Shown in pieces: positions 1 through 12,304 of a stretch of DNA of 58,394 nucleotides; position 1 is the first letter of the stretch; each line of letters opens with the position of its first letter. A program made the position numbers and the translations under genes. Source of the stretch: Purshia tridentata (taxonomy: Eukaryota; Streptophyta; Magnoliopsida; Rosales; Rosaceae); the NCBI GenBank assembly GCA_003254885.1, contig QANT01006370.1:1-58394 (forward strand). Reading direction: 5' to 3'. Under the pieces are notes generated by a model. It saw only the letters and a list, made by a program, of their open reading frames with translations, was not told the origin of the DNA and made no database searches.

Positions 1-480
1 CGAATAAAAATGTTTGTTTTATTGAATGAAAAAGGCGTTTTCTTATTTATTAAAAATTGAAGAAGGGTTTTTCACCTGAAAAAAAAAGGTGGTGGGAGTT
101 AAAAATTGTCATTGTCATGGTTTTTCTTTGTTTGAAATTTTTTCCCCCAATATTGTTGTAGAGTTGTAGGTGAAACGTCGCCGTCTTGAAATCATAAAGC
201 GGTGACGTTTTGCTTGTTCCAGAACCAGACAAGACTGGCTAACAAAACCGACTTAGAAAAACAACCCACCCTCCTAATCACACTAAACTCTAGTACTCGC
301 TATTTTCATTCGACACCTGTCCAATAAAATAACGAAATCCAAACATCTGCCCGCTTTAGCGCGCGTACGTAACTGTCCTCTTTCTTTCTATATACGTGCA
401 ACCGATAAATTCTAATACAAAGTCCACTCTTGCCTATTTTAATTTTATTAATTAATTTTCGCAGCAAAAAAAATATTTTG
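1..480. other. Left-edge intergenic DNA, probable distal eIF1 promoter
   Basis: No coding region is convincing here. The short open frames are low-complexity and unlike any family I know. The stretch is AT-rich with scattered T runs and one GC-rich patch near 358-370. It lies directly upstream of the TATA-like sequence of the eIF1 gene, so part of it is likely promoter. That is inferred from position only. Confidence 0.4.
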
Positions 481-490
481 TTTATTATAA

Positions 491-499
491 TATAAATAT
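491..499 (+). promoter_or_regulatory. TATA-like box of the eIF1 gene
   Basis: The sequence TATAAATAT lies about 30-45 bases before the pyrimidine-rich start of the presumed eIF1 leader (CTCTCTTCCCG near 518-528). Spacing and composition fit a plant core promoter. The transcription start itself is not visible. Confidence 0.5.
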
Positions 500-524
500 C
501 CATCTCCCACCAATTCCTCTCTTC

Positions 525-644
525 CCGAACAGCTTTCTAGTAAGAGAGAGAGAGGCCGACAAAGCTCAAGCTTATCTGATCTTTGGGGTTAGGGTTTTCT
601 ATCTCAGCGGCTCGGCAATTCGAAAACCCTAATTATCGGATCAG
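525..644 (+). other. Non-coding first exon (5' leader) of eIF1, with telo-box motifs
   Basis: The leader is inferred to run from about 525 to a donor site (CAG|GTAATT) at 644/645. It joins a second leader exon starting near 1304 after a GATCCAG acceptor, which carries the ATG. It contains AACCCTAA (about 625-632) and the opposite-strand form GGGTTAGGGTTTT (about 584-596). Telo-box motifs of this kind are known near starts of plant translation-machinery genes. The 5' end is approximate. Confidence 0.5.
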
Positions 645-1351
645 GTAATTGAGTCTTTTCTTTTGGTAACTAGTTAACCGATCTTTGATTCCCACGATTT
701 TGGCTGTTTAAATTTCTGTTCCGAATTTTAGGCTTTTGCAAGTAATTGGAGATCTTTGTTTCTTTTTACTAGCTATTTTTGTTTGAATGGAATCTGTTAT
801 GAATTGAAATTATTGAAGTTTTTATGAACCGAATTAATCTGCACAGAAAAGAGAACTTTTGCAAGCTCTGATTTTACTCAAGTAAATTACTTGAAAAAAA
901 GTTGGTTTTTTATATTTGATTTATTATGAAGCCAAAAATTTGGTGCCTTTGTCTGTGCTTTGTCTTTCGAACCATATATTTTTTTCTTAATTTTTATTTT
1001 TAACTTGGTGGAAGAAATAATTATGTTTTATACCATTAGGGAAGGCATAAATTTAGGGACCAAAATAACTTTTATGGATTTTTCTAAAATTGCTTATGGG
1101 TCCTGTATTGCAATTGCCTTAATATATAGTCGTTTTGCTACCCTATGATGTATTGATGACACAGTTGGCATAGATATGGGTCAGAAGTTTTTTAGATTAT
1201 TTGAAGTCTGTACTCTGTGATTTTGTAATTATCTTGAATTATCTTTCGGTAGCATGATGATTTAAAGTTTTTAATTTATTTGTTATATTCTTATGTGATC
1301 CAGATCTGAGCTTTGGTTAGCAGGCCATCTTTGTAGAATCAGCCAAGGTTC

Positions 1352-2973
1352 ATGTCTGAGCTCGACGGCCAGATTCCTACTGCCTTTGGTATGTTTTGTG
1401 TTAATTCATAACTTATTTGTGAGTGTGGCATGCTTGCGTGAATGTTTGCGACTCTGTATAGGAATTCGTTAGAGTATGTTGTTTTGTTGTTTAATTTGTT
1501 TTGGACCTTAAAGATAATATATTGAGTGAAACCTTGGATAGCAAGATGCTTAAGGATCATATTTTACACCAGTACTCTAGATCATTGCAATTTGGTTGAT
1601 GCCCACTTTGAGAAACTGCCTTTTAATGTATATTAACGAATAGATAGTGGTAAACAATGGCTGTTCAGCAACCTGACAAACCCGATCAACCCAAAGAAAC
1701 CAAGACAACCCCCAAAAAAAAAAGTTGCCAGTTTCGAGAAGCTAGATGGTTCAGTGTGGTTGCTAATTTTATGAATCTGAAGTCATTGGTTCAGGTGTCA
1801 GGTTTATGCGTTATAAAATCTGACTAAACCAACCTGAACGAATTTCTATATATGCTGGCATAAAATATTTAAGGTTATACATACATACTGCTTGCTGTTG
1901 CTGCTTAGCCACTTCTAAATCAGTGGCGCTATTCTTCTACTGCTGAAGGAATGCTATCTTCTATTTTCATTTTTCTCTTAGTTCTCATGATTATTGCACA
2001 AGTTCTTCTTTGCTTGTAGACTTGGATATCAACTCATCACCAATTAATTCATCCTCAACCAGATTAAGTAGCTGGAACACTATAGTCTTCTGATTTATTC
2101 CAGATTTTGAGTGGTAAAATGAGTGATAAAAAATTTGGCAGACCATCTGCTAGTAAAACTAGTTTAGTTTTTCTATGAGGGTGCGCGAGTATGTAAGGCT
2201 CCTTTTGACATCCTCAGTGAAGATATTTGCCTTCATTGTTTCAATCTGGGACGAAGTGCTTTATACATTTCATAATGTCTTGATTTTTTTTTTAATGTCA
2301 TACAATGCTACCACCTTTGCCTTGCTTGTCTTTTATCCTTGCTCATGTCTCCTTTTGTTGAATCTAACTGAAATCTGATCCGTGGGTTCAGATCCGTTTG
2401 CTGAGGCAAATGCTGAGGACTCAGGTGCTGGTGCTGGGACAAAGGAGTATGTGCACATTCGCGTACAGCAACGGAATGGCAGGAAAAGCCTGACAACTGT
2501 TCAGGGATTGAAGAAGGAGTTTAGCTACAACAAGATACTCAAAGACCTTAAGAAGGAATTTTGCTGCAATGGTACAGTTGTCCAGGACCCAGAACTAGGG
2601 CAGGTGTGTGTTTACTGGTAAAAGTTATATTAGTTTAATTGTATTGGAAACCCTCTAATTTTGATATTGTTGTCTGTCTATAGGTTATTCAGCTTCAAGG
2701 TGATCAGAGAAAGAATGTATCTAGCTTCCTAGTCCAGGTAGTTTACCCACCACATTAATTGTTTAGATGATGTTAAATGTTCTGTAGTCGGATGGACAAG
2801 TGGTGGATGTGTGTGCTTGATGTGTGTGCTTGATTGTTTCAAGTGTTGGATATCTGAATTCTATTAGATTGTCATAAAATGCTAACAATTTGGGGGATCT
2901 GGGTCTGACTCTCGTTTTTATTTTGCAGGCTGGCATTGTGAAGAAGGATAACATCAAAATTCATGGTTTCTGA
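1352..2973 (+). CDS. SUI1: Translation initiation factor eIF1 (SUI1 family)
   Basis: eIF1 binds the 40S subunit near the P site, keeps the scanning complex open and enforces AUG selection. Coding exons: 1352-1388, 2392-2603, 2684-2737, 2929-2973. All have GT-AG introns, and together they encode 115 residues (plant eIF1 is usually about 113). The N-terminus MSELDGQIPTAFDPFAEAN is typical of the plant family. The SUI1 fold follows from about residue 29, with the conserved stretches HIRVQQRNGRK and TTVQGLKKEF, then CNGTVV, IQLQGDQR and the C-terminal KKDNIKIHGF. The start is the first ATG of the second leader exon and matches the family N-terminus. A 1-kb intron separates the 12-codon first coding exon from the rest. 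The gene is intact. A short foreign segment lies just after the stop codon (separate entry). Confidence 0.95.
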
Positions 2974-2980
2974 ACCGCAG

Positions 2981-3051
2981 CCAGTGGCGAAGACATGGTG
3001 GGGGCAATGGGGTCTACCGACCCCTATTAGCTTTTTTTAGTAATTTTGTTC
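2981..3051. mobile_element. 71-bp insertion in the eIF1 3' UTR flanked by 7-bp direct repeats
   Basis: The heptamer ACCGCAG occurs at 2974-2980, immediately after the stop codon, and again at 3052-3058. The 71 bases between begin CCAGTGGCGAAGACATGGTG, close to the GTGGCGGAGCC starts seen in many plant repeats, and end in a T-rich tract. This looks like a short non-autonomous insertion with a target-site duplication. The family is unknown to me. Confidence 0.45.
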
Positions 3052-3059
3052 ACCGCAGT

Positions 3060-5940
3060 TTGGTGGTTGTTTTAAGTTTTACAGTCTAAGTCCTTGTTGT
3101 TTAATTTTTGAAACAATCAACTCCTAAGGGTCTGTACTCTGTAGTGGTAATATGGTAATTGGACCAATGAAATTAGTGTTGAACATGCTGGTTTTCTTCA
3201 ATGCCATTGAACATGCTGCCGAAGCTTTCATCATCATTTAATGAAAATATTAAAATTGTTTCAAAATTGTTCTCATCACTTCCATTGCTCCAAGAACCCA
3301 ATTTCTTTCTTATTATGGTCGGGCTTCATGTGAATGTCTACCTTTTTTAGAGCCAATTCCTGCAACATCATTTGAACTGAACAATAAATATCATGAAATA
3401 TGAATTGCGCTCTCTATATATTTGCTTAGATACCACTTGAATTTGTTCTTCCATTTTCTCATCAACCAAACAGACCCAACTTCAACAAATCAATACTTTC
3501 ATTGTTAGCCCCAGCTACCCAGCCTTGCGTATTTGGAGAATCCGAAATTCAAACACCTGAAGACAAAAATCTGTGCAATCAACTAAAAATCGAAAAAGCT
3601 CATCCTTGGTCAAAATATTTCAGAATCTGGTTGTCATGTATGGTCCGAGCCTCCTAGGGCATGATGGACAAAACAAACATTTGGGATTCCAATTGTTCTT
3701 AATATTTGCATGCCAAGTACCAAGAGTGAGGAAAAGGCATGCCTCTTTTCTTTTGTGTAACTGGGGGCACAAGGCTTAAACACAAAAACAACAACTAACA
3801 AAAGCAATTCTTCACTTCATTTTCTTCACTCAGCATCTTCGAGTTGACGTTGATATAATTTTAGTTCAATATAATATAATTAAGTATGGTTCAGTTCAGT
3901 TCAGTATAACTCATTACGTTGTATTTGAAGAAACTAAAGAAATAATGGGTAATCCTATTGCAAGAGTCATAGATACAAAGTGATACTTGTTAAACAAATC
4001 CCTAATGCTACCAGAACAAGTAATACAAGAGATGGACATGATTCTGAAACTTAATTTGATAATGAATTAATTCAACAAACCCCATTTTGTATTATAGAAG
4101 GTCTGCAATTATTGTTTGCAGCAATATCCTTGCTAGCAACGGTTTTGACAATTATACCCATTTGAGATTTACAACTGGTTTTGTGGAATTTCAATCAAGC
4201 TTGAGATTTAATATTGATGCCAAGTAATTTGAAGATTGATCAACAATTCAACATCAAATATCTGTGTCGCAGCTTTTAAACTAAGACCAGATCCGGGTCA
4301 CAATCAAATGTTTACCAAGAGGAAGTCTACCACAAGAAAATTCAATGTAAAATAGTTTGAAACATTATTATTGATTGGCAGCAACCTCAGGTGGGTAGGC
4401 CTACTTTTTTTATCCTTATGCATCAACCATTAAAAAGGACCGATCATTTTCTGTTGCTTGAGTTATTACAATTTCTTCTCTGTCATGATGTGCCAATCTA
4501 ATCTCCTCGAAGATTACTACTTGGTGCAAACTTCAAATTTCTATAGTGAAAACAATGCATTCTTAACAGTTGTTTGAGGAAAGTTTTAAACTTTCTATCT
4601 TTCATGCTATCACCTCACCTCAATCTCAACAATCAATTTACTTTTGGCCACTTCCTCCATAACATGTGGTTTCTCTTTCTGATATATATTGCATGTCAAA
4701 TCCCTGCTTTAGTATGATGTAACCCAGTTTTCCTTGCATACAAAATAATCAATCAATCAAGCTTAGACCCCTGTCGGAAAAAACCAAATCACATTAATTT
4801 ATTCTCAAACCACCCTTTTAGTATTTCTTTTTCTTTGGGTTGCAGATTCCATTTAGTATTTTTTTTCTTTTGAATAATAGTTTCCACTCTAATCACTCTG
4901 AAAATAATTCGGGAGAATCTTGCCTTTCTGAACCTGAAATGGCAGTAAGGTGCAGGCATTGCTCTCACACTCTCTTTGTTGCACTTCATTAATTAGTCGG
5001 TGCAAATGCTTAATCAAATAATTAACAAATCTAAACATTTTCTTTATTGAATCATAACAGCCACAAAAGGGGAGCCAAAACTACACATTTTGATTTCATG
5101 ATGATCAGTAGATTCAGTACACAAGAGGGTATGCACGTGTTTTGTAGGGCCGGTTTTGAGATTAAGGGAGTTTGAAGCGAACTTAGGCCAGAAATAACAT
5201 ACAAGTATATAAAGAATCTATAAAATTATTTGAAGCCCTTAAGATTTGAGGGTCCGAGGCAGTTGCCTACTTTCCTACATGAGAACCACCTTTATACTAT
5301 TTTGTTACAAAAGTTACCTACCAATCCAAAAAGCCATGGTAGATCCTTGCTTCAGAATGAATACAAGCACTGAAACATGGTAAACAGAGTCAAGTTAACT
5401 GTCTTTAAGGTGACAACAACGCGCTAATTGCAATCATCCTTCTCAACGTTGTAGGTTGTATTGATTTCATCACATGATCAATGAGAGATCAACAGTTGCA
5501 GAGCGCCATGCCCTGCAATTGAAAATCAGCATGTATGAAGATGTGAAAATATAGGATTGGTGTGAGGTCATATTGAGTCTTAATTAGCACACAACTAAGT
5601 CGTAGTCTGTATCAATTAATTGTACACCCTTTGCTATTTTTGCATAGACGGTTCACAGTAAGCATACACCTTCAGCTGAGGTTTGGTGAAATGCTCCTCC
5701 CACTTGCATGAATTGATGCCAAATCTTGTGTCTAATTCCATGGACTTCAAATATCTTCTTTAACTAGTTATTTAAAATCTCTCTCTCTTTAATCACCTCC
5801 AGCCACCCCCGGTCGATCTCCCCCCAACCATCTCCGACGACGCCTCCAAGAAAACTCCTCCTTGCTTATGTTTTATTTTCTAAAAAATAAAGACGTAGTG
5901 TGGTTTTTAGGGTTTGAACCCCCAACTCATACACATTAAT
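3060..5940. other. eIF1 3' UTR followed by gene-poor intergenic DNA
   Basis: The eIF1 transcript probably ends around 3150-3270, where A-rich AATGAAAAT-type sequences occur. From there to about 5900 I see no gene. The small open frames lack family motifs and codon structure. Around 5148-5280 there is a decayed repeat-like passage (GGGCCGGTTTTGAG ... GGGTCCGAGGCAGTTGCC), of a type common in plant transposon debris. A CT/CCACC-rich patch lies at 5780-5850. Confidence 0.4.
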
Positions 5941-5946
5941 AAAATA

Positions 5947-6911
5947 AGGAGTGCTAGAGTGCCTCAAATAATCGTGCATCAATTATGCCTCAATGACATG
6001 AATTTTTCATTTTATTATTATTTTATTACATCATTTTTTATAAAGACCATTTTAACCTTTTTGTAAATCTTAAAAAATTTTAAATTATAAAAGAACATAC
6101 AAAAAATTAAATAAAATATTATTACGTTTCTCCTTTAAAATTCAGATCCACCATTTCATCATAACTATTATCCACCATTTTTCCTCTTAACCCACCATTA
6201 CCATTACTTCCTCAATTTTTTTCGTTCGTACGTCTGAGACCACAAATAGTATCAATTGTACGTATACTTCCTATGCAATAATAGCTTTATTCACTTAATG
6301 TTGAATCTCATACATCTTCCCCACTGTTCCTAAGTTCAAACTTTTATATTCTGATATCTTGTTTCATGTAAAAATTTCAGATCACCATAAATGAACTCCA
6401 TATTAATTGGCTGAAAGCCTACAACACTATTTCACCAAAACTAAATCTCAGTCCACATCATGATATAGACACACTACAACTACAATTAATAGACAACTTT
6501 TTACATGCATACATGATACAGACACACTACACTACTAGAGACTAGAGATCACTAGACATATTGCTTTGATAAAAATTCACAAATAGTATATATACTTAAT
6601 GTTGGGTTTAATTAATTAGTTCATTTTTCTGGGCACGATTCAGTTTAGATACATGAATAAAGAATATATGTAGGATTGGAAGGGCGGTCTGGAGAAGGAA
6701 TTGAATAAGAAAAGTGGCCAGGTAAGATGAATTACCTAGGGTTATTAGATTTTAGAGGATAAGATGGCCTTTTTATAAAAATGATTTTAATTTGATAATG
6801 TGATGTGTATAATTAAAACAAAATTAAATTGTGATGTGTACCAATTAATTTTGCCACATAGGATTGAGGCACAAATTAAGGCATAAACATTGAGGCCCCA
6901 AATTTTTTTTC
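5947..6911. mobile_element. Mutator-like (MULE-type) non-autonomous element, about 965 bp
   Basis: A direct repeat TAATAAAATA lies at 5937-5946 and again at 6912-6921, which suits the 9-11 bp target duplications of MULEs. The ends are imperfect inverted repeats of about 45 bp. The left end reads AGTGCCTCAAATAATCGTGC then ATTATGCCTCAATGACATG. The reverse complement of the right end reads GGCCTCAATGTTTATGCC then TGTGCCTCAATCCTATGTGG. The interior is very AT-rich and holds no transposase frame. Confidence 0.6.
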
Positions 6912-6921
6912 TAATAAAATA

Positions 6922-7900
6922 CTCAACCAACTAAGTTATACCTATATTTATGTTGGATTTATATTTTAAATATTTATTATATACTGTTACAAATAAAAAT
7001 AAAAATTTTATTTCTTATTTTCTTTTTAATCATATGTTTAAATTCTTAAAGCATAAAAAAAAAATCATTAAATTAAAATTCTCAATGAAATGGTCATCAT
7101 TAAATTTTATATCTAAACAAAAAATTCTAAATATAGAGATTTCAAATACATAAATTTTAAATTCAAATTTAAAAACCCTTTTAAGACATTAATCATTTGG
7201 CTTAATTTGGAATGTCTCCTTATTTATGTATTTATCTTTTTATTACATGCTAAGTCTCAAACAGATAATCATGCTCATATTTATCTTTTTAATCAAATGT
7301 ATACATACGTGTTGTACAGAACACTATTCTCGCATCCAAACAGAAAATCATGGACAAGATATCCCATGATTCGATCCCTTGTGTAACGATATTATTGCTT
7401 ATATTCGTCTTTCTCATTGACAATGACGAAACCTCTGGAAAAGTTATCAACAATGGCACCCACGAAAACAGTGAAGTACAGTCTCACACATATACACTTT
7501 GGACTGCTTCATATGTGCCACTTGCAGCACCTCTACATAATACGTCAACACATTCTAGACCCTTCATATCCTATCCTCTCCCCACGTGTCCGACCTTCCA
7601 TTTTTTCAGATATTCACTGCTCTTTATACCCCACGTAATAAACTTCCAATTCCACCCTCAAATTATATTAGAAAATTAGTTAACAACACAACAGCTCCCA
7701 ACCTCGTCCGAACCTCGTGGTATGGCGGAGGAATTGGCAGCTAATTCCGATTATTTTTAATACGATAATAATTTTAGAATATAAAAAATGTGACTTAGCC
7801 TTTTGTACAAAGGGTATAACTGGAATTTAGTGTAAACAAAAAATGGTAGCTAATTCGGAGCAGATTGGAGGGTACAGAGAGAGAGTTTTCCGCAGATATT
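6922..7900. other. AT-rich intergenic DNA and THI1 promoter
   Basis: No supportable gene. A 109-codon open frame at 7350-7679 has no family features and sits in the THI1 promoter region. The stretch contains a G-box and ends with a GA-rich leader-like tract before THI1. Confidence 0.4.
7583..7588 (+). promoter_or_regulatory. G-box (CACGTG) in the THI1 promoter
   Basis: The perfect palindrome CACGTG, in the context CCCCACGTGTCC, lies about 450 bases upstream of the THI1 start codon. G-boxes bind bZIP and bHLH factors such as light and clock regulators. Light control of thiamine biosynthesis in leaves is known, but use of this particular site is inferred. Confidence 0.4.
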
Positions 7901-8033
7901 TCACAACTCCTCCTCCTCCTTTAAAAAGTCACCACTCTCGTGAGTCCTGACTCATATTGAAAAACCAAAACCCCAGACACCTTGCAAGCACTTTCTCGAT
8001 CCTTATCTCCTTCATCTTCTTTATCAATAGTGA

Positions 8034-10488
<2,455 letters not shown>

Positions 10489-12040
10489 ACTGTGTCAATA
10501 GTAGATGTTGATGAATAATAGTATTTCAATAATAGTTTTTGAATTGAGGGATTCTTCTGTGAGACTCAACCGACCTATATATTTGCACAAGTTTGTGCAA
10601 TTGTGCACTTGCACACTAGAACTAGAACTACCCTTGAATGAGATATGCAATGGCAAATCGAACTTTTGCTGCTTGCATTCCTAATTTTGTTGGAATATAT
10701 TATTGGCTATTAATTTGCTGCATGGTTCTTGGCTCATGATATATGGTCTGTGATGCATGCATGCCAACAATTCCACACAAACTGCAAGTTGCATCAAAAC
10801 TCAACCACAAGAATATTATGTCAGAAGAAATACTTGAAAAGCAAAAGCCCCACCCTTGGCTTTGTTTAGAGGAAGGTTGCTGGGATTGAGAAAGAAACTT
10901 GGTGGTATATAATTAGCCAAATTAGTCTGAAACTTGAGTCATCATAATGCTAATTAGGCTCCCCAAATCTTAATGCACTCTCATCCATCTTTATATATTC
11001 CTCAAGTTTTAGACTGTAATGTCTTAATATGGTAACCCTTGCACAACGTTTCTTGTGGCATGGTGATGTACTAGGAGGACAGAGAGATATAATGAAAGAA
11101 AAATTTAACCCCATTTATTCATCCATCTCGTCGGCTGTTTAAGCAACAAGCTTAGATATTCACAATAAGAACCACCAAGTAATTTGTAGCACCACCTCTC
11201 CCAGCTAGCATGACCCATATACTTAGTAGCCCAATATGACCATTGACCAGCACCATAGTAGTCCAATAGAGTGGCCCACGAGACCAGGATTGGAAATAAT
11301 TTAATCATGATTAAGTCATTAGAGAAACACAATGTTTCCAACAAAACACTGAAAAAATCTGTAATTATAATTACATGTTTAAAATGATTTTTGATTTGAT
11401 TACTTTTTTGAAAGAGAGTTTTTAGAATGAAACCTAAAAAATATATAGATTCGAATGGTAAGATTATGTTATGTTATGGCTTAATAGAGGGATTAACTTA
11501 CTAACCAGTTAGACTTTTAGCGGTTATTATAATCGAAGAGGCAACATTTTCTTCCCAAGTTTTGGTCACTACCAGGGTGGGCATAAACCCCTACTCGAAA
11601 ACATCACCCGACCCACGCAACTTAGGTTGAGTTGGTTTATAGGTCTAAGGTTTATAACATTCTTGAGATGGAAATACAAGTGATGAAGTTTAACGATGAT
11701 GCTTGGCCAAAAAAAGTTTTAAGGATGATGAATCAAATATGTACTCTAATGAAGATTACCGAAATATGCATGGTTATGATAAAGAGAATGACGAAGATAA
11801 TGTCATTAAACCTGCCCCAAATACTAACAACTCACCAAATGGAAATCATTTTTTCAATTTAGAATTTGAGATGTAATTTGTGAATGCTTTTGAAATATTT
11901 TTAATTCGTAAACTCAGATAAAATTCAACCCATGTTTATTTTAAACCTGTAAATCGAAAATTCACCCCACAAAAACAAAAAGCCCAAAGCTAAAAGCACC
12001 GAGCAACCATAACGTCGTCGTTTAACTAGGTTTCCACTTT
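10489..12040. other. THI1 3' UTR and intergenic DNA with a decayed transposon-like segment
   Basis: The THI1 3' UTR probably extends to roughly 10700. I see no gene after it. At 11572-11625 the text CAGGGTGGGCATAAACCCC followed by GACCCACGC resembles hAT-type element ends. Just downstream an acidic Asn/Asp-rich frame (about 11695-11875) ends in a stop. It may be a remnant coding piece, but I cannot assign it. No matching right end was found. Confidence 0.35.
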
Positions 12041-12113
12041 CCTTCCTCTAGTACCGTGTCCCGCTCTCGCAAGTCTCCCCTCCTTCTCTCAACCAAAATT
12101 AACCGCTTTCAAG
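12040..12113 (+). other. Non-coding first exon (5' leader) of UFBP1
   Basis: A pyrimidine-rich leader (TTTCCTTCCTCT, CTCCCCTCCTTCTCTC) ends at a clear donor, CTTTCAAG|GTATGTCC (12113/12114). The next acceptor, TTTTTGGCAG|CC at about 12287, opens the exon bearing the UFBP1 start codon. The 5' boundary is a guess. Confidence 0.45.
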
Positions 12114-12304
12114 GTATGTCCTGATCCTACTCTCTGTTTGGTTTCCAAGAAAACTTCAGAAAATAGAGAACCAAAAACAAAACATCTCTCTCAAAATCCT
12201 AAGCATTCAATCCGAATATTGTAGTTTGATCTTAGTTTACTAAGCTTATTTTGTTGGGGCTCACTTTAATGGTGGAGTTTTTGGCAGCCTGAGATTGAAA
12301 AGAG

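Noticed and set aside
5912..5930. tRNA-like text GGGTTTGAACCCCC
   Set aside because: Only the T-loop-like palindrome is present, without acceptor or anticodon stems. It is common in plant repeat sequence.
7350..7679. 109-codon plus-strand open frame upstream of THI1
   Set aside because: No recognisable domain or splice partner. It overlaps the presumed THI1 promoter and contains the G-box.
10489..10760. TPP riboswitch in the THI1 3' region
   Set aside because: The conserved CTGAGA-type core and pairing helices are not seen. In plants the TPP riboswitch is known in THIC, not THI1.
11632..11875. Possible protein gene in the THI1-UFBP1 gap
   Set aside because: The Asp/Asn-rich frame has no start context, splice structure or family motif, and it follows hAT-like repeat text. 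At best it is transposon debris.
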